Assembly: GCF_008065155.1 (NCBI RefSeq)
Contig: NZ_CP042819.1
Coordinates: 3,034,501-3,098,500 of the forward strand
DNA length: 64,000 bases
Direction of reading: 5' to 3'
From: Octadecabacter sp. SW4
GTDB taxonomy: Bacteria > Pseudomonadota > Alphaproteobacteria > Rhodobacterales > Rhodobacteraceae
A program made the position numbers and the translations under genes. Below, one piece after another: positions 17,477 to 28,251 of the stretch; within the stretch, counting starts at the first letter, position 1; each line of letters opens with the position of its first letter. Below the pieces are notes generated by a model. It searched no databases, was not told the origin of the DNA, and was given only the letters and a program-made list of their open reading frames with translations.

Positions 17477-20374
17477 TTATTGCCGTTCAGGGATCAGGAT
17501 TTCGCGTTTGCCCACATGGTTGGCGGCGGACACGATTCCTTCTTCTTCCATCTGTTCAACCAGTCGCGCGGCCTTGTTATAGCCAATCGCCAGTTTGCGC
17601 TGGATATAGGACGTCGAACACTTGCGATCCTTGGCGACAATGGCCACCGCCGTGTCATAAAGCGCGTCTTCGCCATCGGTATTGCCACCCAGACCGAGCA
17701 CCAGATCAATGCTGCTTTCGGTGTCCTCGTCGGGGCCTTCGACCACGCCGGACATATATTCGGGCGGGCCGAACCCTTTAAGGTAGTTGACGATTTCCTC
17801 GACTTCCTCGTCGCTACAGAACGGGCCGTGGACGCGGGTGATCTTGGCGCCACCCGCCATATATAGCATGTCACCCATGCCCAGCAGCTGTTCGGCGCCC
17901 TGTTCCCCCAAAATGGTGCGGCTGTCGATTTTCGATGTAACCTGAAACGATATCCGCGTTGGAAAGTTCGCCTTGATCGTGCCGGTGATCACATCCACCG
18001 ACGGACGCTGCGTGGCCATGATCAGGTGAATACCCGATGCACGCGCCATCTGCGCAAGGCGCTGGATGCAGGCTTCGATCTCTTTGCCCGCGACCATCAT
18101 CAGGTCGGCCATTTCGTCAACGATCACGACGATATAGGGCAGAACCTCGGGCTGGAATTCTTCGGTCTCAAAGATCGGATCGCCGGTTTCATCGTCAAAA
18201 CCGGTCTGCACAGTGCGGCTGAACATTTCGTTCTTGGCCAGCGCATCGCGCACGCGGCCATTATAACCTTCGATGTTGCGCACGCCCATCTTCGACATCT
18301 TGCGATAGCGTTCCTCCATCTCGCCCACGGTCCATTTCAGGGCCACAACCGCCTTTTTCGGGTCGGTCACAACGGGCGACAGCAGATGCGGGATGCCGTC
18401 ATAGACGGACAGTTCCAGCATCTTGGGGTCGATCATGATCAGGCGGCATTCCTCGGGGGTCAGCTTGTAAAGCAACGACAGGATCATCGTGTTGATCGCC
18501 ACGGACTTACCCGAACCGGTTGTCCCCGCAATCAACAGGTGGGGCATCTTGGCAAGGTTGGCAACGATCGGATCACCGCCGATATCCTTGCCCAACGCCA
18601 ACGGCAAGCGCATGTTGCTATCGCCAAAATCACGGGCCGACAGGATTTCGCGCAGCACCACCATTTCGCGGTTTTCATTGGGCAGTTCAATCCCGATCAC
18701 CGACCGTCCGGGCACTGTGGACACACGGGCCGACAGGGCCGACATCGACCGTGCGATATCATCGGCCAAACCGATCACGCGCGAGGCTTTCAAACCGGGG
18801 GCGGGTTCCAATTCATACATCGTCACGACAGGACCGGGGCGCACCGACACAATCTCGCCCTTCACACCGTAATCATCCAGCACGCTTTCCAGCATCCGCG
18901 CGTTTTCTTCCAGCGCGTCGTCAGACAGGTGATGGCGTTCGACTGTTTCGGGGCTGCTCAGCAGGCCCAGCGGCGGGATTTCATAGGCCACGCGCTTTTC
19001 TTCAAATTGCAGCGCTGGCTGTGCCTCGGCCCTCGCCTTCTGGCTGGGCTGCACGGGCTTTTTCACAGGGTGCTGCACAACTTTGCGCGGCTCGGGAGCG
19101 ACAAACACTGGCTGCGTCGCAACGGGCATTTCCGGCGCAACTGCAACGTCATCGTCGATCACATCAAGATCCATCGGCGCTTCGTCAAAGGCGGCCATCA
19201 CCGGCGGTTCGGCGGGCAACCCTTCGGGCGTGCGATTGGTATTGAGCAACAGCGGATCGGGGCCACGGCGTCGCGCCAGCACGGGTTCAACACGACCCGC
19301 AGGGGCGGCGGCAGGCGGCGGCGTGGCCTGCATCGGCTGGCGCACGCGCGAACGGATCACATCGCTGATCTTGCTTCTGATCCGGTCTTCGTCAGGGGGC
19401 TGTTCGGCCAGATTCACGCTAAGACGTGGTTCAACCAGTTCGGGTTCGGGCATGGCTTCACGCTTGCGCAGGGACGGCATCAAGCCGCCCAGCAAGCCGC
19501 CCGATTGCGGTTCGGCCATACGTTCGGGGGCGGTCAAGGGTGCCTCCCGCGTCGGCATGGCCGGGGCGGCGCGCACCACGGCGGCCACGCGGGCCGCTTC
19601 ACTTTGTGGCGCGGGAACGGCGTGATACGCGGCGGTTTCTTGTGCGGCCTCGGCACGTTCGGCCGCGGCGGCACGGCGTTGCTGCACGCTGGCATAGGTC
19701 CCTTGGGCCGCGCGCATCGACGCCGAGGCGCCCTGCCCCAACAAGCGTAAAAACAACGCATAAAGCATAATAAAGCCGATCAGCAGAACCCGGCCCAGAA
19801 CCTTGATCTCGCGCCAGGTGAAACCCAGCACGAACGCACCCAGTGCAACGATGGAAACACCGGTGATGAACGACATCAACTTGGCTCCGAATGCAGCGCT
19901 GAACGGCACAATCGTCAGGGCTAGCGCCAGAACCGTGTCACCAAACATGCCACCCAAACCAAACGAGTGATTCCAACCCGCACCGGGCACCAATGTCGAT
20001 GCATAAACCGCCAGAACCGCGACCGCGATCGGTGCGAAAATCAAACGGCCCAGCGCGCGTTCTTCACCGCGATGCAACGCCAGCCGCGCACCCCAGCCGA
20101 CCAGCGTCACCGGAATACCCCAGGCACCCCAGCCGACAATCATAAAGATCGGTGCCGCAACCGAGGCCCCGAACCGACCCAGCCAGTTCTGCACGGGTGC
20201 ATCGGTGGCCGACATCCAGTTGGGATCGTCGGGGCTGTAGGATACGAACATCATCGCCGCCAGCACACCCAGCACGATCAGGCCAAGCCCCAGCAGTTCC
20301 TTGCCACGCTTTTCGATGGCCGCCTGCATTTTGCTATCAAGCAATGGGTCGCGCTGTCGTGTTTGATACGCCAT
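17477..20374 (-). CDS. ftsK: DNA translocase FtsK
   Basis: Septum-anchored hexameric motor that pumps chromosome ends towards dif for XerCD resolution. The 965 aa contain four to five N-terminal membrane segments (about 25-205), a proline/alanine-rich linker with many Arg and Glu (about 210-470), and the RecA-like motor. The motor has Walker A GTTGSGKS at 617-624, a Walker B-like [13 protein letters not shown] and [27 protein letters not shown]. The C-terminal gamma winged helix ([38 protein letters not shown]) reads KOPS sequences. It starts 16 bp after the aminotransferase stop, so the two probably share a transcript. Confidence 0.95.
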   Translation of the reverse strand: MAYQTRQRDPLLDSKMQAAIEKRGKELLGLGLIVLGVLAAMMFVSYSPDDPNWMSATDAPVQNWLGRFGASVAAPIFMIVGWGAWGIPVTLVGWGARLALHRGEERALGRLIFAPIAVAVLAVYASTLVPGAGWNHSFGLGGMFGDTVLALALTIVPFSAAFGAKLMSFITGVSIVALGAFVLGFTWREIKVLGRVLLIGFIMLYALFLRLLGQGASASMRAAQGTYASVQQRRAAAAERAEAAQETAAYHAVPAPQSEAARVAAVVRAAPAMPTREAPLTAPERMAEPQSGGLLGGLMPSLRKREAMPEPELVEPRLSVNLAEQPPDEDRIRSKISDVIRSRVRQPMQATPPPAAAPAGRVEPVLARRRGPDPLLLNTNRTPEGLPAEPPVMAAFDEAPMDLDVIDDDVAVAPEMPVATQPVFVAPEPRKVVQHPVKKPVQPSQKARAEAQPALQFEEKRVAYEIPPLGLLSSPETVERHHLSDDALEENARMLESVLDDYGVKGEIVSVRPGPVVTMYELEPAPGLKASRVIGLADDIARSMSALSARVSTVPGRSVIGIELPNENREMVVLREILSARDFGDSNMRLPLALGKDIGGDPIVANLAKMPHLLIAGTTGSGKSVAINTMILSLLYKLTPEECRLIMIDPKMLELSVYDGIPHLLSPVVTDPKKAVVALKWTVGEMEERYRKMSKMGVRNIEGYNGRVRDALAKNEMFSRTVQTGFDDETGDPIFETEEFQPEVLPYIVVIVDEMADLMMVAGKEIEACIQRLAQMARASGIHLIMATQRPSVDVITGTIKANFPTRISFQVTSKIDSRTILGEQGAEQLLGMGDMLYMAGGAKITRVHGPFCSDEEVEEIVNYLKGFGPPEYMSGVVEGPDEDTESSIDLVLGLGGNTDGEDALYDTAVAIVAKDRKCSTSYIQRKLAIGYNKAARLVEQMEEEGIVSAANHVGKREILIPERQ

Positions 20375-20390
20375 ATTCTCGTGCCTCGCC

Positions 20391-21569
20391 TTAACCGTAC
20401 AAACAGTCGCGGATCTGGGTCAGACCGCGCTGCATTTCTTGTATTGGGGCCACCATCGCAACCCGAATAAATCCCGTGCCGGGGTTATCGCCCGCAACAT
20501 CGCGACTAAGATAAGCGCCGGGCAGGACCCGCACGCCTGTTTCTTTCCACAACCGAAGGGCCGCCGCTTCGCCGTCATCGACGGGCAACCACAAAAAGAA
20601 CCCCGCTTCGGGGCTGGAGTAGCCGTCGATGTGGCCTAGGATCTTGTCCGCCAGACGGTATTTTTCGCAGTATTGCGCCCGGTTCTCGATCACATGCGCC
20701 TCGTCGGCCCAGAGCTTTTCGGCCACACGCTGCAACGGCAGGGGCAAGGGCGCGCCCGCATAGGCGCGCAACTGCCGCATCCGCGCGATACTCTCGACAC
20801 CACCGGCCGCAAAGCCTGACCGCAAACCGGGCAGGTTCGACCGCTTTGACAGGGAGTGAAACACCACGACCCGTTCAGGATCAGCGCCCATCTTGGCCGC
20901 AACCTCCAAGGCGCCCGCAGGCGGGGAATCACGGTAAATCTCGGAATAACACTCGTCCGCGAAAATGCGGAAATCATGCTTTTCCGCCAGCGTAATCAGG
21001 TCGCGCCAGTAATCCTCACCGGCCACCGCACCCTGCGGATTGGCGGGCGAACAGACATAGGCAATGGCCGTGCGCTCCAGAATTTCAGTGTCTAACCGGG
21101 CATAATCGGGCAGATTTCCGCTTTCGGGCGTGGCCGCCACATAAACAGGTTCGGCCCCGACCGACAGCGCCGCCACGGCATAAACCTGATAAAACGGGTT
21201 CGGCGTCAGGATCACCGGTTTTCTGCCGTTCTTGGTTTCAGGGCAAAGCGCCATCGCCGCATTATATAGCCCTTCGCGGGTGCCATTCAGGGCGATAATC
21301 TGATCAGGCGCGATGCTCACCCCATAACGGGTATTAAGCCAGCCCGCGATGACAGCCAGCAGTTCAGGCGCACCTTCGTTGGGGGGGTATTTCGCAAATT
21401 CGTCAACGTGTTTGGCCAGAACATCACCCACCCAGACAGGGAAATCATGCTGCGGTTCACCGATGGACATGGCGATGGGCGCGCCGCCCGGTTCATGGAC
21501 GTCAAGCAAAGCCCGCAAACGCGGGAACGCATAGGCCGGTAGGTTCGAGAACCGCTCGGGGTACAACAT
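20391..21569 (-). CDS. class I/II PLP aminotransferase, N-succinyldiaminopimelate aminotransferase-like
   Basis: 392-aa fold-type I aminotransferase. The PLP lysine is Lys242 in [17 protein letters not shown], and the substrate/PLP blocks [22 protein letters not shown] and [12 protein letters not shown] are all present. SLSKRSN followed by PGLRSGF is the pattern of DapC-type enzymes, which convert N-succinyl-2-amino-6-oxopimelate to the diaminopimelate precursor in lysine and cell-wall synthesis. That assignment is probable but not proven. It lies upstream of and close to ftsK on the same strand. Confidence 0.85.
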   Translation of the reverse strand: MLYPERFSNLPAYAFPRLRALLDVHEPGGAPIAMSIGEPQHDFPVWVGDVLAKHVDEFAKYPPNEGAPELLAVIAGWLNTRYGVSIAPDQIIALNGTREGLYNAAMALCPETKNGRKPVILTPNPFYQVYAVAALSVGAEPVYVAATPESGNLPDYARLDTEILERTAIAYVCSPANPQGAVAGEDYWRDLITLAEKHDFRIFADECYSEIYRDSPPAGALEVAAKMGADPERVVVFHSLSKRSNLPGLRSGFAAGGVESIARMRQLRAYAGAPLPLPLQRVAEKLWADEAHVIENRAQYCEKYRLADKILGHIDGYSSPEAGFFLWLPVDDGEAAALRLWKETGVRVLPGAYLSRDVAGDNPGTGFIRVAMVAPIQEMQRGLTQIRDCLYG

Positions 21570-21701
21570 CGCTGCCTCTGGTTACGGGATCATTAGTGTC
21601 CCGCTTTTTCTCAAACTAGCGCGCATCGCAGGGCGCTGTCCAGAAAAACACCGCGATTTTTAGGGGTTGCCAAAAGCGATTGTGTCTTTTGGGTCAGGCG
21701 A

Positions 21702-23030
21702 TCAGGCCAGAGCCGCCGCAACCGCCGCCCCAAGACGCAGCAATCGCGCCTCAGATTCTGGTGCGGTGTTCAGCATAAGGCCAGTGCTGGGCTGGCCCGT
21801 TGGTAGGGTCAGCGCTGCCAAACCCATCAAATTTGCCACCCGTGTGTTGCGCAGGGTCATCAGGTTGGACGCCTTGTAATACGTATTATCGCTGATCAAA
21901 CGGTCCAGGTTTGGCGGCATATTCGCCGCTGTCGGGCAAATCACCGCATCAAACCCCGCCGTTGCCGCGACGTAGTCCGCGCGGATCGCATGCAGGCGTT
22001 TCCACGCATGTAGATAGTCATGCGCCAGCACGTCGCGCCCGGCTCTGACCCGTTCGAGAATCTGTGGAAACATCTTTTCCGGCGCATCCTCGACCAACTC
22101 ACGCCAGTTGGCATAGGCGTCAGCGGTATAAAGAACGGCCGATAAATCAAAGGCTTCCGCCAATTCCGGCGCCTCGGCGCGCACCACTTGGGCACCGGCG
22201 TCCTGCAGGCGGTCAATCGCTGCCTGATAGGCGGCAGCCGGGGCGGGTTCGATATCATCCATGACAATCGTATCCAGCGCCATGAACCGCGCGGCCTTCA
22301 GGTCTACACCAGCCAGATCAACCGGCTTTGATCCTTCAAGCGCAGCCAGCATCAGCGCCGCATCTTCGACCGTGCGGCAAAGCGGGCCGACCGTATCGAA
22401 CGTTAGGCACAGCGGCACGACACCTTGCAGCGACAGCCGCCCGTGTGTGGTTTTCAGCCCCACCAGATCGTTCCACGCCGCCGGAATCCGCACCGATCCG
22501 CCGGTATCCGAGCCAACAGCCGCCGCCGCCAACCCAAACGCAACCGAGGCCGCCGCACCCGATGACGACCCGCCGGGCACCGCATCTGCGTCATTCACAC
22601 AGGGCGGCGTGGCGGTGATCGGGTTATAGCCAAGACCGGAAAACGCGATTTCCGACATATGCGTCTTTCCCAGACAGACCAGTCCTGCTGCCGTGGCATT
22701 CCGCAATACCTCGGCATCCATTTGCGGCACACGCCCCGCCATCAGGGCCGTGCCAGCCTCGGTACCAACGGCCGCAGTGTCGAACAGGTCTTTCCACGAT
22801 ACCGGCACACCATCGAGCGGCGACAACCGCTGGTCATTCCTGGCCCGCGCCGCTGCCGCGCGCGCCTCGGCCCGCGCCCGGTCCGCCGTGACGCGCGCAT
22901 AGATCCGGTCGCGCAGGGGGTGGGCGTCAATCGCCGCCAGATATGTGTCCGTCAACGCCACGGCGTCGATGTCACCCGCGCCAATCCCGCGACCCAGATC
23001 CGCCGCCGACATCCACACCCAGTCTTGCAT
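21702..23030 (-). CDS. amidase-signature family hydrolase
   Basis: 442-aa serine amidase of the amidase-signature family. The Ser-cisSer-Lys triad is visible: Lys80 in VSWKDLF, Ser155/156 in PGGSSSGAA, and nucleophile Ser179 in GSDTGGSVRIP, with the usual 24-residue Ser-Ser spacing. It is not a GatA, since no gatB or gatC is near and it is shorter. The substrate is unknown. It is transcribed away from the UbiH-family gene, and the two starts are 78 bp apart. Confidence 0.88.
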   Translation of the reverse strand: MQDWVWMSAADLGRGIGAGDIDAVALTDTYLAAIDAHPLRDRIYARVTADRARAEARAAAARARNDQRLSPLDGVPVSWKDLFDTAAVGTEAGTALMAGRVPQMDAEVLRNATAAGLVCLGKTHMSEIAFSGLGYNPITATPPCVNDADAVPGGSSSGAAASVAFGLAAAAVGSDTGGSVRIPAAWNDLVGLKTTHGRLSLQGVVPLCLTFDTVGPLCRTVEDAALMLAALEGSKPVDLAGVDLKAARFMALDTIVMDDIEPAPAAAYQAAIDRLQDAGAQVVRAEAPELAEAFDLSAVLYTADAYANWRELVEDAPEKMFPQILERVRAGRDVLAHDYLHAWKRLHAIRADYVAATAGFDAVICPTAANMPPNLDRLISDNTYYKASNLMTLRNTRVANLMGLAALTLPTGQPSTGLMLNTAPESEARLLRLGAAVAAALA

Positions 23031-23107
23031 AAAAGCCCCCGTTTTGCCGCAGGGTAGCGGCCAAGGGGCGCATGGACAATCCCGCCCGCCGCGTCATATG
23101 CAAGGGC

Positions 23108-24325
23108 ATGACACATGATACAGACATCGCGATTGTCGGCGGCGGGCTGAACGGCCCGGCCCTTGCGCTGGCCCTAGCCCAAAGCGGCTTTTGCGTCACG
23201 GTCATCGACACGCTGGCCCTTGATACGCGCAAAGACCCGGATTTCGACGGGCGCGCCTATGCGCTTGCGCTCGCCTCGCAGCGGTTGCTGAAAAACCTGG
23301 GCGTTTGGGGCGGTGTGGCCGATCACGCCCAACCAATGCTGGAAATCAAGGTCACAGACGGGCGCGCGGGCGAAGGGCCAAGCCCCTGGATGCTGCATTT
23401 CGATCACGCCGAAATCGAAGAAGGACCGATGGGCTATATGGTCGAGGACCGCCACCTGCGCCGCACCTTCCTTGATGCGCTGGCCGCCGACGACCGGATC
23501 ACCCAACTCGCCGGTGAAACCGTGGTCGCGCAAGCCGTCGACGCGGCGGGCGTCACGGTCACGCTTGCCTCTGGCAAAACACTGACGGCTGCGCTTTTGA
23601 TCGGCTCGGACGGGCGGCGCAGCGGCACCGCCCAGCGCGCCGGGATCACCCGCACCGGCTGGGGCTATGGGCAAACCGGCGTTGTCTGCGCCGTAAATCA
23701 TGAAAAACCCCATGGCGGCATCGCGCATCAGTTCTTTATGCCGCACGGCCCACTTGCGATCCTGCCTTTGACGGGCAACCGCAGTTCGATTGTCTGGAGC
23801 GAAACAGACGCCCGCGCGGCCGAACTGACGGCGATGGACGGCGCCGGTTTTCTGAATGCCCTGCGCCCCGCATTCGGCAGTTTCCTAGGGGACATCAGCC
23901 TTGCGGGTGCGCGGTTCAGCTACCCCCTGAACCTGACGCTCGCCGATCATTTCATCGCTGATCGCGTCGCGTTGGTGGGGGACGCGGCACATGGGATGCA
24001 CCCGATTGCAGGCCAGGGACTGAATGCGGGCCTGCGCGATGTGGCCGCTCTGGCCGAGGTTCTGTCAGATGCCCGTGCGCGCGGCGAAGACATCGGCAGC
24101 GCGCAAGTCTTGCAGCGCTATCAACAATGGCGGCGGTTCGACACAGCCACGCTCGCCGTGGCAACGGATACATTCAACCGCCTGTTTTCAAACGATAATC
24201 CCCTGCTTCGCGGGATCCGCGACATCGGCATGGGCGTGGTCAACGCCATCCCCTCCGCGCGGCGGTCATTCATCCGCGAGGCAGCAGGGCTAAGCGGTGA
24301 CTTGCCCCGCCTGATGAAAACCTAA
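23108..24325 (+). CDS. UbiH/UbiF/COQ6-family FAD-dependent hydroxylase
   Basis: 405-aa flavoprotein monooxygenase expected to hydroxylate the ubiquinone ring. It has the ADP-binding motif GGGLNG near residue 12, a central [15 protein letters not shown] region, and the family hallmark [22 protein letters not shown], which binds the ribityl chain. The start [13 protein letters not shown] at 23108 is preferred; an upstream start adds 12 residues with no family counterpart. Which ring position it modifies (UbiH, UbiF, UbiI or UbiL role) cannot be told here. Its stop overlaps the convergent Trm112-like stop. Confidence 0.87.
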   Translation: MTHDTDIAIVGGGLNGPALALALAQSGFCVTVIDTLALDTRKDPDFDGRAYALALASQRLLKNLGVWGGVADHAQPMLEIKVTDGRAGEGPSPWMLHFDHAEIEEGPMGYMVEDRHLRRTFLDALAADDRITQLAGETVVAQAVDAAGVTVTLASGKTLTAALLIGSDGRRSGTAQRAGITRTGWGYGQTGVVCAVNHEKPHGGIAHQFFMPHGPLAILPLTGNRSSIVWSETDARAAELTAMDGAGFLNALRPAFGSFLGDISLAGARFSYPLNLTLADHFIADRVALVGDAAHGMHPIAGQGLNAGLRDVAALAEVLSDARARGEDIGSAQVLQRYQQWRRFDTATLAVATDTFNRLFSNDNPLLRGIRDIGMGVVNAIPSARRSFIREAAGLSGDLPRLMKT

Positions 24326-24504
24326 TCCAGTTCCCGCGCCTCATCGATCAGCATCACAGGGATACCGCCGCGGATCGGATAGGCCAGATGCGCGGCCTTG
24401 GAAACCAATTCCTGCTTTTCCGCATCGTAGCTCAGCGGCCCTTGCGTTTGCGGGCAAACCAAAGCCTCGAGCATCTTGGGGTCGAAGGCCTGCGTGTCGC
24501 TCAT
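24322..24504 (-). CDS. Trm112-like small zinc-ribbon protein
   Basis: 60-aa protein of the Trm112/YcaR family: [25 protein letters not shown] then [21 protein letters not shown]. In eukaryotes Trm112 activates methyltransferases; the bacterial role is not settled. Only one Cys of the usual ribbon is present, as in many bacterial members. It overlaps the LON-domain gene by four bases and is the last gene of a three-gene minus-strand unit. Confidence 0.87.
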   Translation of the reverse strand: MSDTQAFDPKMLEALVCPQTQGPLSYDAEKQELVSKAAHLAYPIRGGIPVMLIDEARELD

Positions 24505-25142
24505 TGCATGATCTCCTCGTTGTCGCCGCCACGCATTGCAAATTCGATCAGGGTGAACAAGGTCTCGCGGCGGGTCGTCAGCGACGGGGCCTCAAGCAGC
24601 GCCTGCTTGTCCTCGGGATCAAACGGGCACAGCATCGACAGGGAATTGATCAGCAATTCATCGTCCGCCTCTTTCATGCTGTCCCAATCGGTCGACAACC
24701 CACGTTCCTCAAAGAACCGTTCCAGCAGCGCCATCAGTTTCGCACGATCAAAGCCGGGGTCTTTTTCGTCAGGCCCCAGATCGCGACCAAACCCTTCCCA
24801 TGACACATCGCAGCGCCGGTAGGGGGTAAACCCCTCAACCTCTTTCAGGATGCGGAACCGCGAGGCACCCGACAGGGTGATCATATAGCGCCCGTCCTCG
24901 GTTTCCGAAAACGCGGTAACACGGCCCGCACAGCCGATACTGTGCAGTTTACTGGTGCCATGGGGCCCATCAAACGGCTGGATCATCCCGATCAGGCGCG
25001 CGGGCGATTTCAGCACATCATCCAGCATCGCCAGATAGCGCGGCTCGAACAGATGCAGCGGCAGCCGCGAGCGCGGCAAAAGCAACGCACCGGGCAATGG
25101 AAAAACCGGAATCGTGTCGGGCAGGTCGGTCTCTGTGATCAT
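24501..25142 (-). CDS. LON substrate-binding domain protein (peptidase S16, N-terminal domain only)
   Basis: 213 aa consisting of the Lon N-terminal (PUA-like) domain without ATPase or protease parts: [29 protein letters not shown], then [24 protein letters not shown] and a helical C-terminal half. Stand-alone LON-domain proteins are common in alphaproteobacteria, often next to a thioredoxin-TPR gene, as here. Function unknown; substrate or chaperone binding is an inference. It lies 26 bp downstream of the thioredoxin gene and overlaps the Trm112-like gene. Confidence 0.87.
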   Translation of the reverse strand: MITETDLPDTIPVFPLPGALLLPRSRLPLHLFEPRYLAMLDDVLKSPARLIGMIQPFDGPHGTSKLHSIGCAGRVTAFSETEDGRYMITLSGASRFRILKEVEGFTPYRRCDVSWEGFGRDLGPDEKDPGFDRAKLMALLERFFEERGLSTDWDSMKEADDELLINSLSMLCPFDPEDKQALLEAPSLTTRRETLFTLIEFAMRGGDNEEIMQ

Positions 25143-25168
25143 GCCCTTAACCTAGCGTGTGAAACCCG

Positions 25169-26098
25169 TCAGGCAAATATCATTGACGACAGTTTGCGCC
25201 GCCCGTTCAACGCAACCGGATCGGTTGGCTTCAACGCATCAAAGATCGTGAACAACTGTGCCTTCGCTGCGCCGTCATTCCACTCGCGGTTACGGCGGAA
25301 TAGTTCCAGCAGTTCCGCGATCGCACCTTCGACATCACCCGAGGCATGCAGCGCCGTGGCCAGATCGAACCGCGCCTGATGGTTGCCCTCGTCGGCGGCG
25401 ACCGCGGCGCGCAGGGCGTCCAGCGGGCCGGCATTTGCGGCCTGACGGGCCAGATCAAGCTGCGCATGGGCCGCTTCCATTTCCGGCGCTGTCGCGATTT
25501 CAGCGGGCGCACCATTGAGCACGGCTTCGGCCTCGTCCAGCCGATCAAGCGCGATGTGCGCACGGGCCAGACCGCCAAAAGCGGCGGCATTCGTGCCATC
25601 CTCGTCGACGATCGCGGCAAATGTTTCAATCGCGTCAGCCGCCTCGCCTTCGGCAAGCATTGTTTCGGCGGCGTCCAATGCATCGGCAAGGCCGTTGTCT
25701 TCTTCACCACCCATATCGGCAACCTTGTTCACAAAGGCCTCGATCTCGGACGGGGGCAGCGCACCCTGGAACCCGTCAACCGGCTGGCCCTGATAAAACG
25801 CGTAAACCGTCGGGATCGATTGCACCTGCAACTGGCCCGCGACCTGCTGGTTCTGGTCCACATCGACCTTAACCATCTTGACGCGCCCGCCTGCCTTGGT
25901 CACCGCCGCCTCAAGGGCGGGGCCAAGGGTCTTGCACGGACCACACCACGGCGCCCAGAAATCGACGATCACCGGCACCGTCTTGCTGGCCTCGATCACG
26001 TCCTGCATGAATGTGGCATCGCCACCGTCTTTGATCAAATCTGTTGCTGGCGCCTCCGCGCCCGTATCACCAAGGTTGAGCATTTTAGCCCCCATCAA
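25169..26098 (-). CDS. thioredoxin-domain protein with TPR-like C-terminal half (YbbN/CnoX-like)
   Basis: 309 aa. The N-terminal third is a thioredoxin fold with the active site WCGPC at 51-55 (VDFWAPWCGPCKTLGP) and the cis-proline loop QSIPTVYAF. The rest is alanine-rich helical repeats (FGGLARAHIALDRLDEAEAVL) of the TPR type. This layout is that of E. coli YbbN/CnoX, a holdase that works with GroEL; unlike E. coli YbbN, the CxxC pair is intact here. The start could be at 26098, 26095 or 26083; the region before the thioredoxin fold is poorly conserved. Confidence 0.87.
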   Translation of the reverse strand: MMGAKMLNLGDTGAEAPATDLIKDGGDATFMQDVIEASKTVPVIVDFWAPWCGPCKTLGPALEAAVTKAGGRVKMVKVDVDQNQQVAGQLQVQSIPTVYAFYQGQPVDGFQGALPPSEIEAFVNKVADMGGEEDNGLADALDAAETMLAEGEAADAIETFAAIVDEDGTNAAAFGGLARAHIALDRLDEAEAVLNGAPAEIATAPEMEAAHAQLDLARQAANAGPLDALRAAVAADEGNHQARFDLATALHASGDVEGAIAELLELFRRNREWNDGAAKAQLFTIFDALKPTDPVALNGRRKLSSMIFA

Positions 26099-26201
26099 TT
26101 GCTGTGTTGCGCCCTATATGGGCTGTGATGGCGCAAAGGCCAAGGGGGAGGCTTTACCCAATTCGCATGGCAACATAGCCTCGGGCAAAACAGGGGGTCC
26201 C

Positions 26202-26831
26202 ATGCCAACACTCTTAACATTCGGCGACAGCAACACCCACGGCAATGCGCCGTTCCGCGATACACGCGACTATCAGCGTTTTGATCCGCAAACCCGCTGG
26301 CCCACGTTAGCGGCCCGCGCCCTTGGTGATGATTGGACCCTGATCGAGGAAGGCCTGCCCGGCCGCACGACCGCAATGCCCGACCCTGTGATGGGCGCGC
26401 ATATGGACGGGCGCGAGGGGCTGAAAATGGCGCTGGCCAGCCACGGCTCGATTGACTGGCTGACGATCATGTTGGGCACCAACGACAGCAAGGCGCGCTT
26501 TGGCGCATCTGCTGAAGCAATCACTGCGGGCCTCGCCTCGCTGGTCGATATCGCGATGCAAGAGGACATCCAGCAGCGCCATGGCGGCTTTGACATCTTG
26601 CTGATCTGTCCGCCCGTTTGTGTCGAGGCTGGCTTGCTTGCGGATGAATTCATCGGCTGCGAGGCGAAATCGCGCGCGCTTGCGCCCCTGCTGGAAATCT
26701 ATGCCAAAACACGGGGTATGCGGTTTCTGGACGCGGGCGCGCATATCGCTGTCAGCCCGTCAGACGGTGTGCATTTCGAGGCCGAAAGCCACGCGGTTTT
26801 GGCCAAAGCGGTCGCTGCAGCGATTACCTAA
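26202..26831 (+). CDS. SGNH/GDSL-family hydrolase
   Basis: 209-aa esterase-type hydrolase. Block I is FGDSN with nucleophile Ser10 (MPTLLTFGDSNTHG), block III is MLGTNDSKARF, and block V is SPSDGVHFEAES with the Asp and His of the triad. No signal peptide, so probably cytoplasmic. The start at 26202 puts the GDS motif at the usual distance from the N-terminus. Substrate unknown (acetyl esters or short-chain esters are typical). Its stop overlaps the convergent xthA stop by four bases. Confidence 0.87.
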   Translation: MPTLLTFGDSNTHGNAPFRDTRDYQRFDPQTRWPTLAARALGDDWTLIEEGLPGRTTAMPDPVMGAHMDGREGLKMALASHGSIDWLTIMLGTNDSKARFGASAEAITAGLASLVDIAMQEDIQQRHGGFDILLICPPVCVEAGLLADEFIGCEAKSRALAPLLEIYAKTRGMRFLDAGAHIAVSPSDGVHFEAESHAVLAKAVAAAIT

Positions 26832-27616
26832 AGGTCAAACGTCGCGAAAACCGGTGCGTGATCGCTGGGCTGTTGCCATCCGCGCACATCGCGCAAAACA
26901 CGGCTGGAATGGGCGGCGTTGGAAATATCGGGCGTGGCCCAAACGTGATCAAGGCGGCGGCCCTTGTCGGCCCCGTCCCAATCGGCGGCACGGTACGACC
27001 ACCAGCTGTAAAGGTTACCCTGCGGAATATCCTGCCGCGTGATATCGACCCATTTGCCCGCATCCTGCGTCTGGGCAAGGTGTTCGACCTCGACCGGAGT
27101 ATGGCTGACGATCTTGAGAAGTTTCTTGTGGTCCCATACGTCATCTTCACGCGGGGCGATGTTCAAGTCCCCGACAAGAATGGATTTTTTCGGCGCGCTG
27201 GCGTGGAAATGATCGCGCATCTCGGTAAGGTAGTCGAGCTTTTGACCGAACTTGTCGTTGATCATGCGGTCGGGTTTATCGCCGCCTGCGGGAACGTAAA
27301 AGTTGTGGATCGTCACACCGTTTTCCAACCGTCCCGCGATATGGCGGGCATGGCCAAGGGACGCGAAATCCTCGGCCCCGACCTCCGCAATGGGCAGTTT
27401 CGACAGGATTGCAACGCCGTTATACCCCTTCTGACCCCGCGCAACGTGGTGGGTATAGCCCAGTGCGGCAAAGGCCTCCAAAGGCATCTTCTCCACAGGG
27501 CTTTTGCATTCCTGCAAACACAAAACATCCGGCATTTCCTGGGTCATCAACCGCGCCACCAACCCCTCGCGCAACCGCACCGAATTAATGTTCCAGGTGG
27601 CGAGGGTAAATGACAT
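26828..27616 (-). CDS. xthA: exodeoxyribonuclease III
   Basis: 262-aa DNA repair enzyme with AP endonuclease and 3'-5' exonuclease activities. The EEP-fold motifs are complete: LATWNINSVRLR, LCLQECKSP (metal-binding Glu), IHNFYVPAGG, LVGDLNIAPREDDVWD, RRLDHVWAT and the final catalytic His in QPSDHAPVFATFDL. The start MSFTLATWN at 27616 is the family start. Monocistronic. Confidence 0.95.
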   Translation of the reverse strand: MSFTLATWNINSVRLREGLVARLMTQEMPDVLCLQECKSPVEKMPLEAFAALGYTHHVARGQKGYNGVAILSKLPIAEVGAEDFASLGHARHIAGRLENGVTIHNFYVPAGGDKPDRMINDKFGQKLDYLTEMRDHFHASAPKKSILVGDLNIAPREDDVWDHKKLLKIVSHTPVEVEHLAQTQDAGKWVDITRQDIPQGNLYSWWSYRAADWDGADKGRRLDHVWATPDISNAAHSSRVLRDVRGWQQPSDHAPVFATFDL

Positions 27617-27786
27617 GAGGCTGCTCCTGACTGGTATTGCGTAAAGCATAGCAGGAGCGTGGAGGAGGGGAAGTGCTCAAGAGAATTCGGTTATGCCAAA
27701 GGTCGGCTCTGGGCCCACTTTGACCGATGCTACAATAAGTCTGTCCGTCCGCTTGAGGAAACGTTCCGCACAGGATTGCTTTGCAT

Positions 27787-28251
27787 TCAAGCTTTGAGCG
27801 GACCCTCCTTTGTTGGTCCGTGTTGCAGGATCGGGCTATCGCCCGGAAAACCCTCGTAACGCGGCAACTGTTCCGGTTTGTCGACCCAAGGCAAACGTTC
27901 ATTGTAAAACGCATGGCTCGTTGGTACAAAAATGTGAGGGCTGTCAAAAGTGCCGATGTGAATTTCCACAATCGGCCCGATGTCGCCGCCCTCGCCCTCC
28001 CATGTCAAAGGTGTGCCGCATTTACTGCAAAAAGCCCTGCCAACGTCTGGGGAGGACTCGTAGATGTCGCGCGGTTTACCGTTGAAGGTCACCTGATCGG
28101 CCTTGAAACCCACGAGGGTCCCAACCCCGGCACCGCTGTGTTTGCGACAGCTCTCACAATGACAATGGCCAACGATAAATGCGTCTCCTGTGGTTGCGTA
28201 TCGTACTGCGCCGCACATACAGCCACCGGTCATTGTCACATCTCGGTTCAT
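27787..28251 (-). CDS. GFA family zinc protein, second copy
   Basis: 154-aa Gfa/CENP-V-like protein with the cysteine pattern GGCMCGAV (Cys11, Cys13), CHCESC (Cys30, Cys32, Cys35) and AFCSKCGTPL. Only distantly like the operon copy at 9659-10039; it is longer and has an extra C-terminal tail (residues 120-154). It stands alone next to a less G+C-rich intergenic stretch, which may mean recent acquisition. An internal ATG at codon 7 could also be the start. Function unknown beyond zinc and possibly glutathione-adduct binding. Confidence 0.85.
   Translation of the reverse strand: MNRDVTMTGGCMCGAVRYATTGDAFIVGHCHCESCRKHSGAGVGTLVGFKADQVTFNGKPRDIYESSPDVGRAFCSKCGTPLTWEGEGGDIGPIVEIHIGTFDSPHIFVPTSHAFYNERLPWVDKPEQLPRYEGFPGDSPILQHGPTKEGPLKA

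Noticed and set aside
18026-19750. A 574-codon open frame on the plus strand
   Set aside because: It is antisense to ftsK, rich in His and Arg with no domain; a shadow of the FtsK linker and motor.
21670-21692. Inverted repeat ccaaaag/cttttgg after the amidase gene
   Set aside because: Low G+C stem without a following T run; could be chance.
27617-27786. Possible small gene between xthA and the GFA gene
   Set aside because: Short frames here have no ribosome site, no domain and no conserved look.
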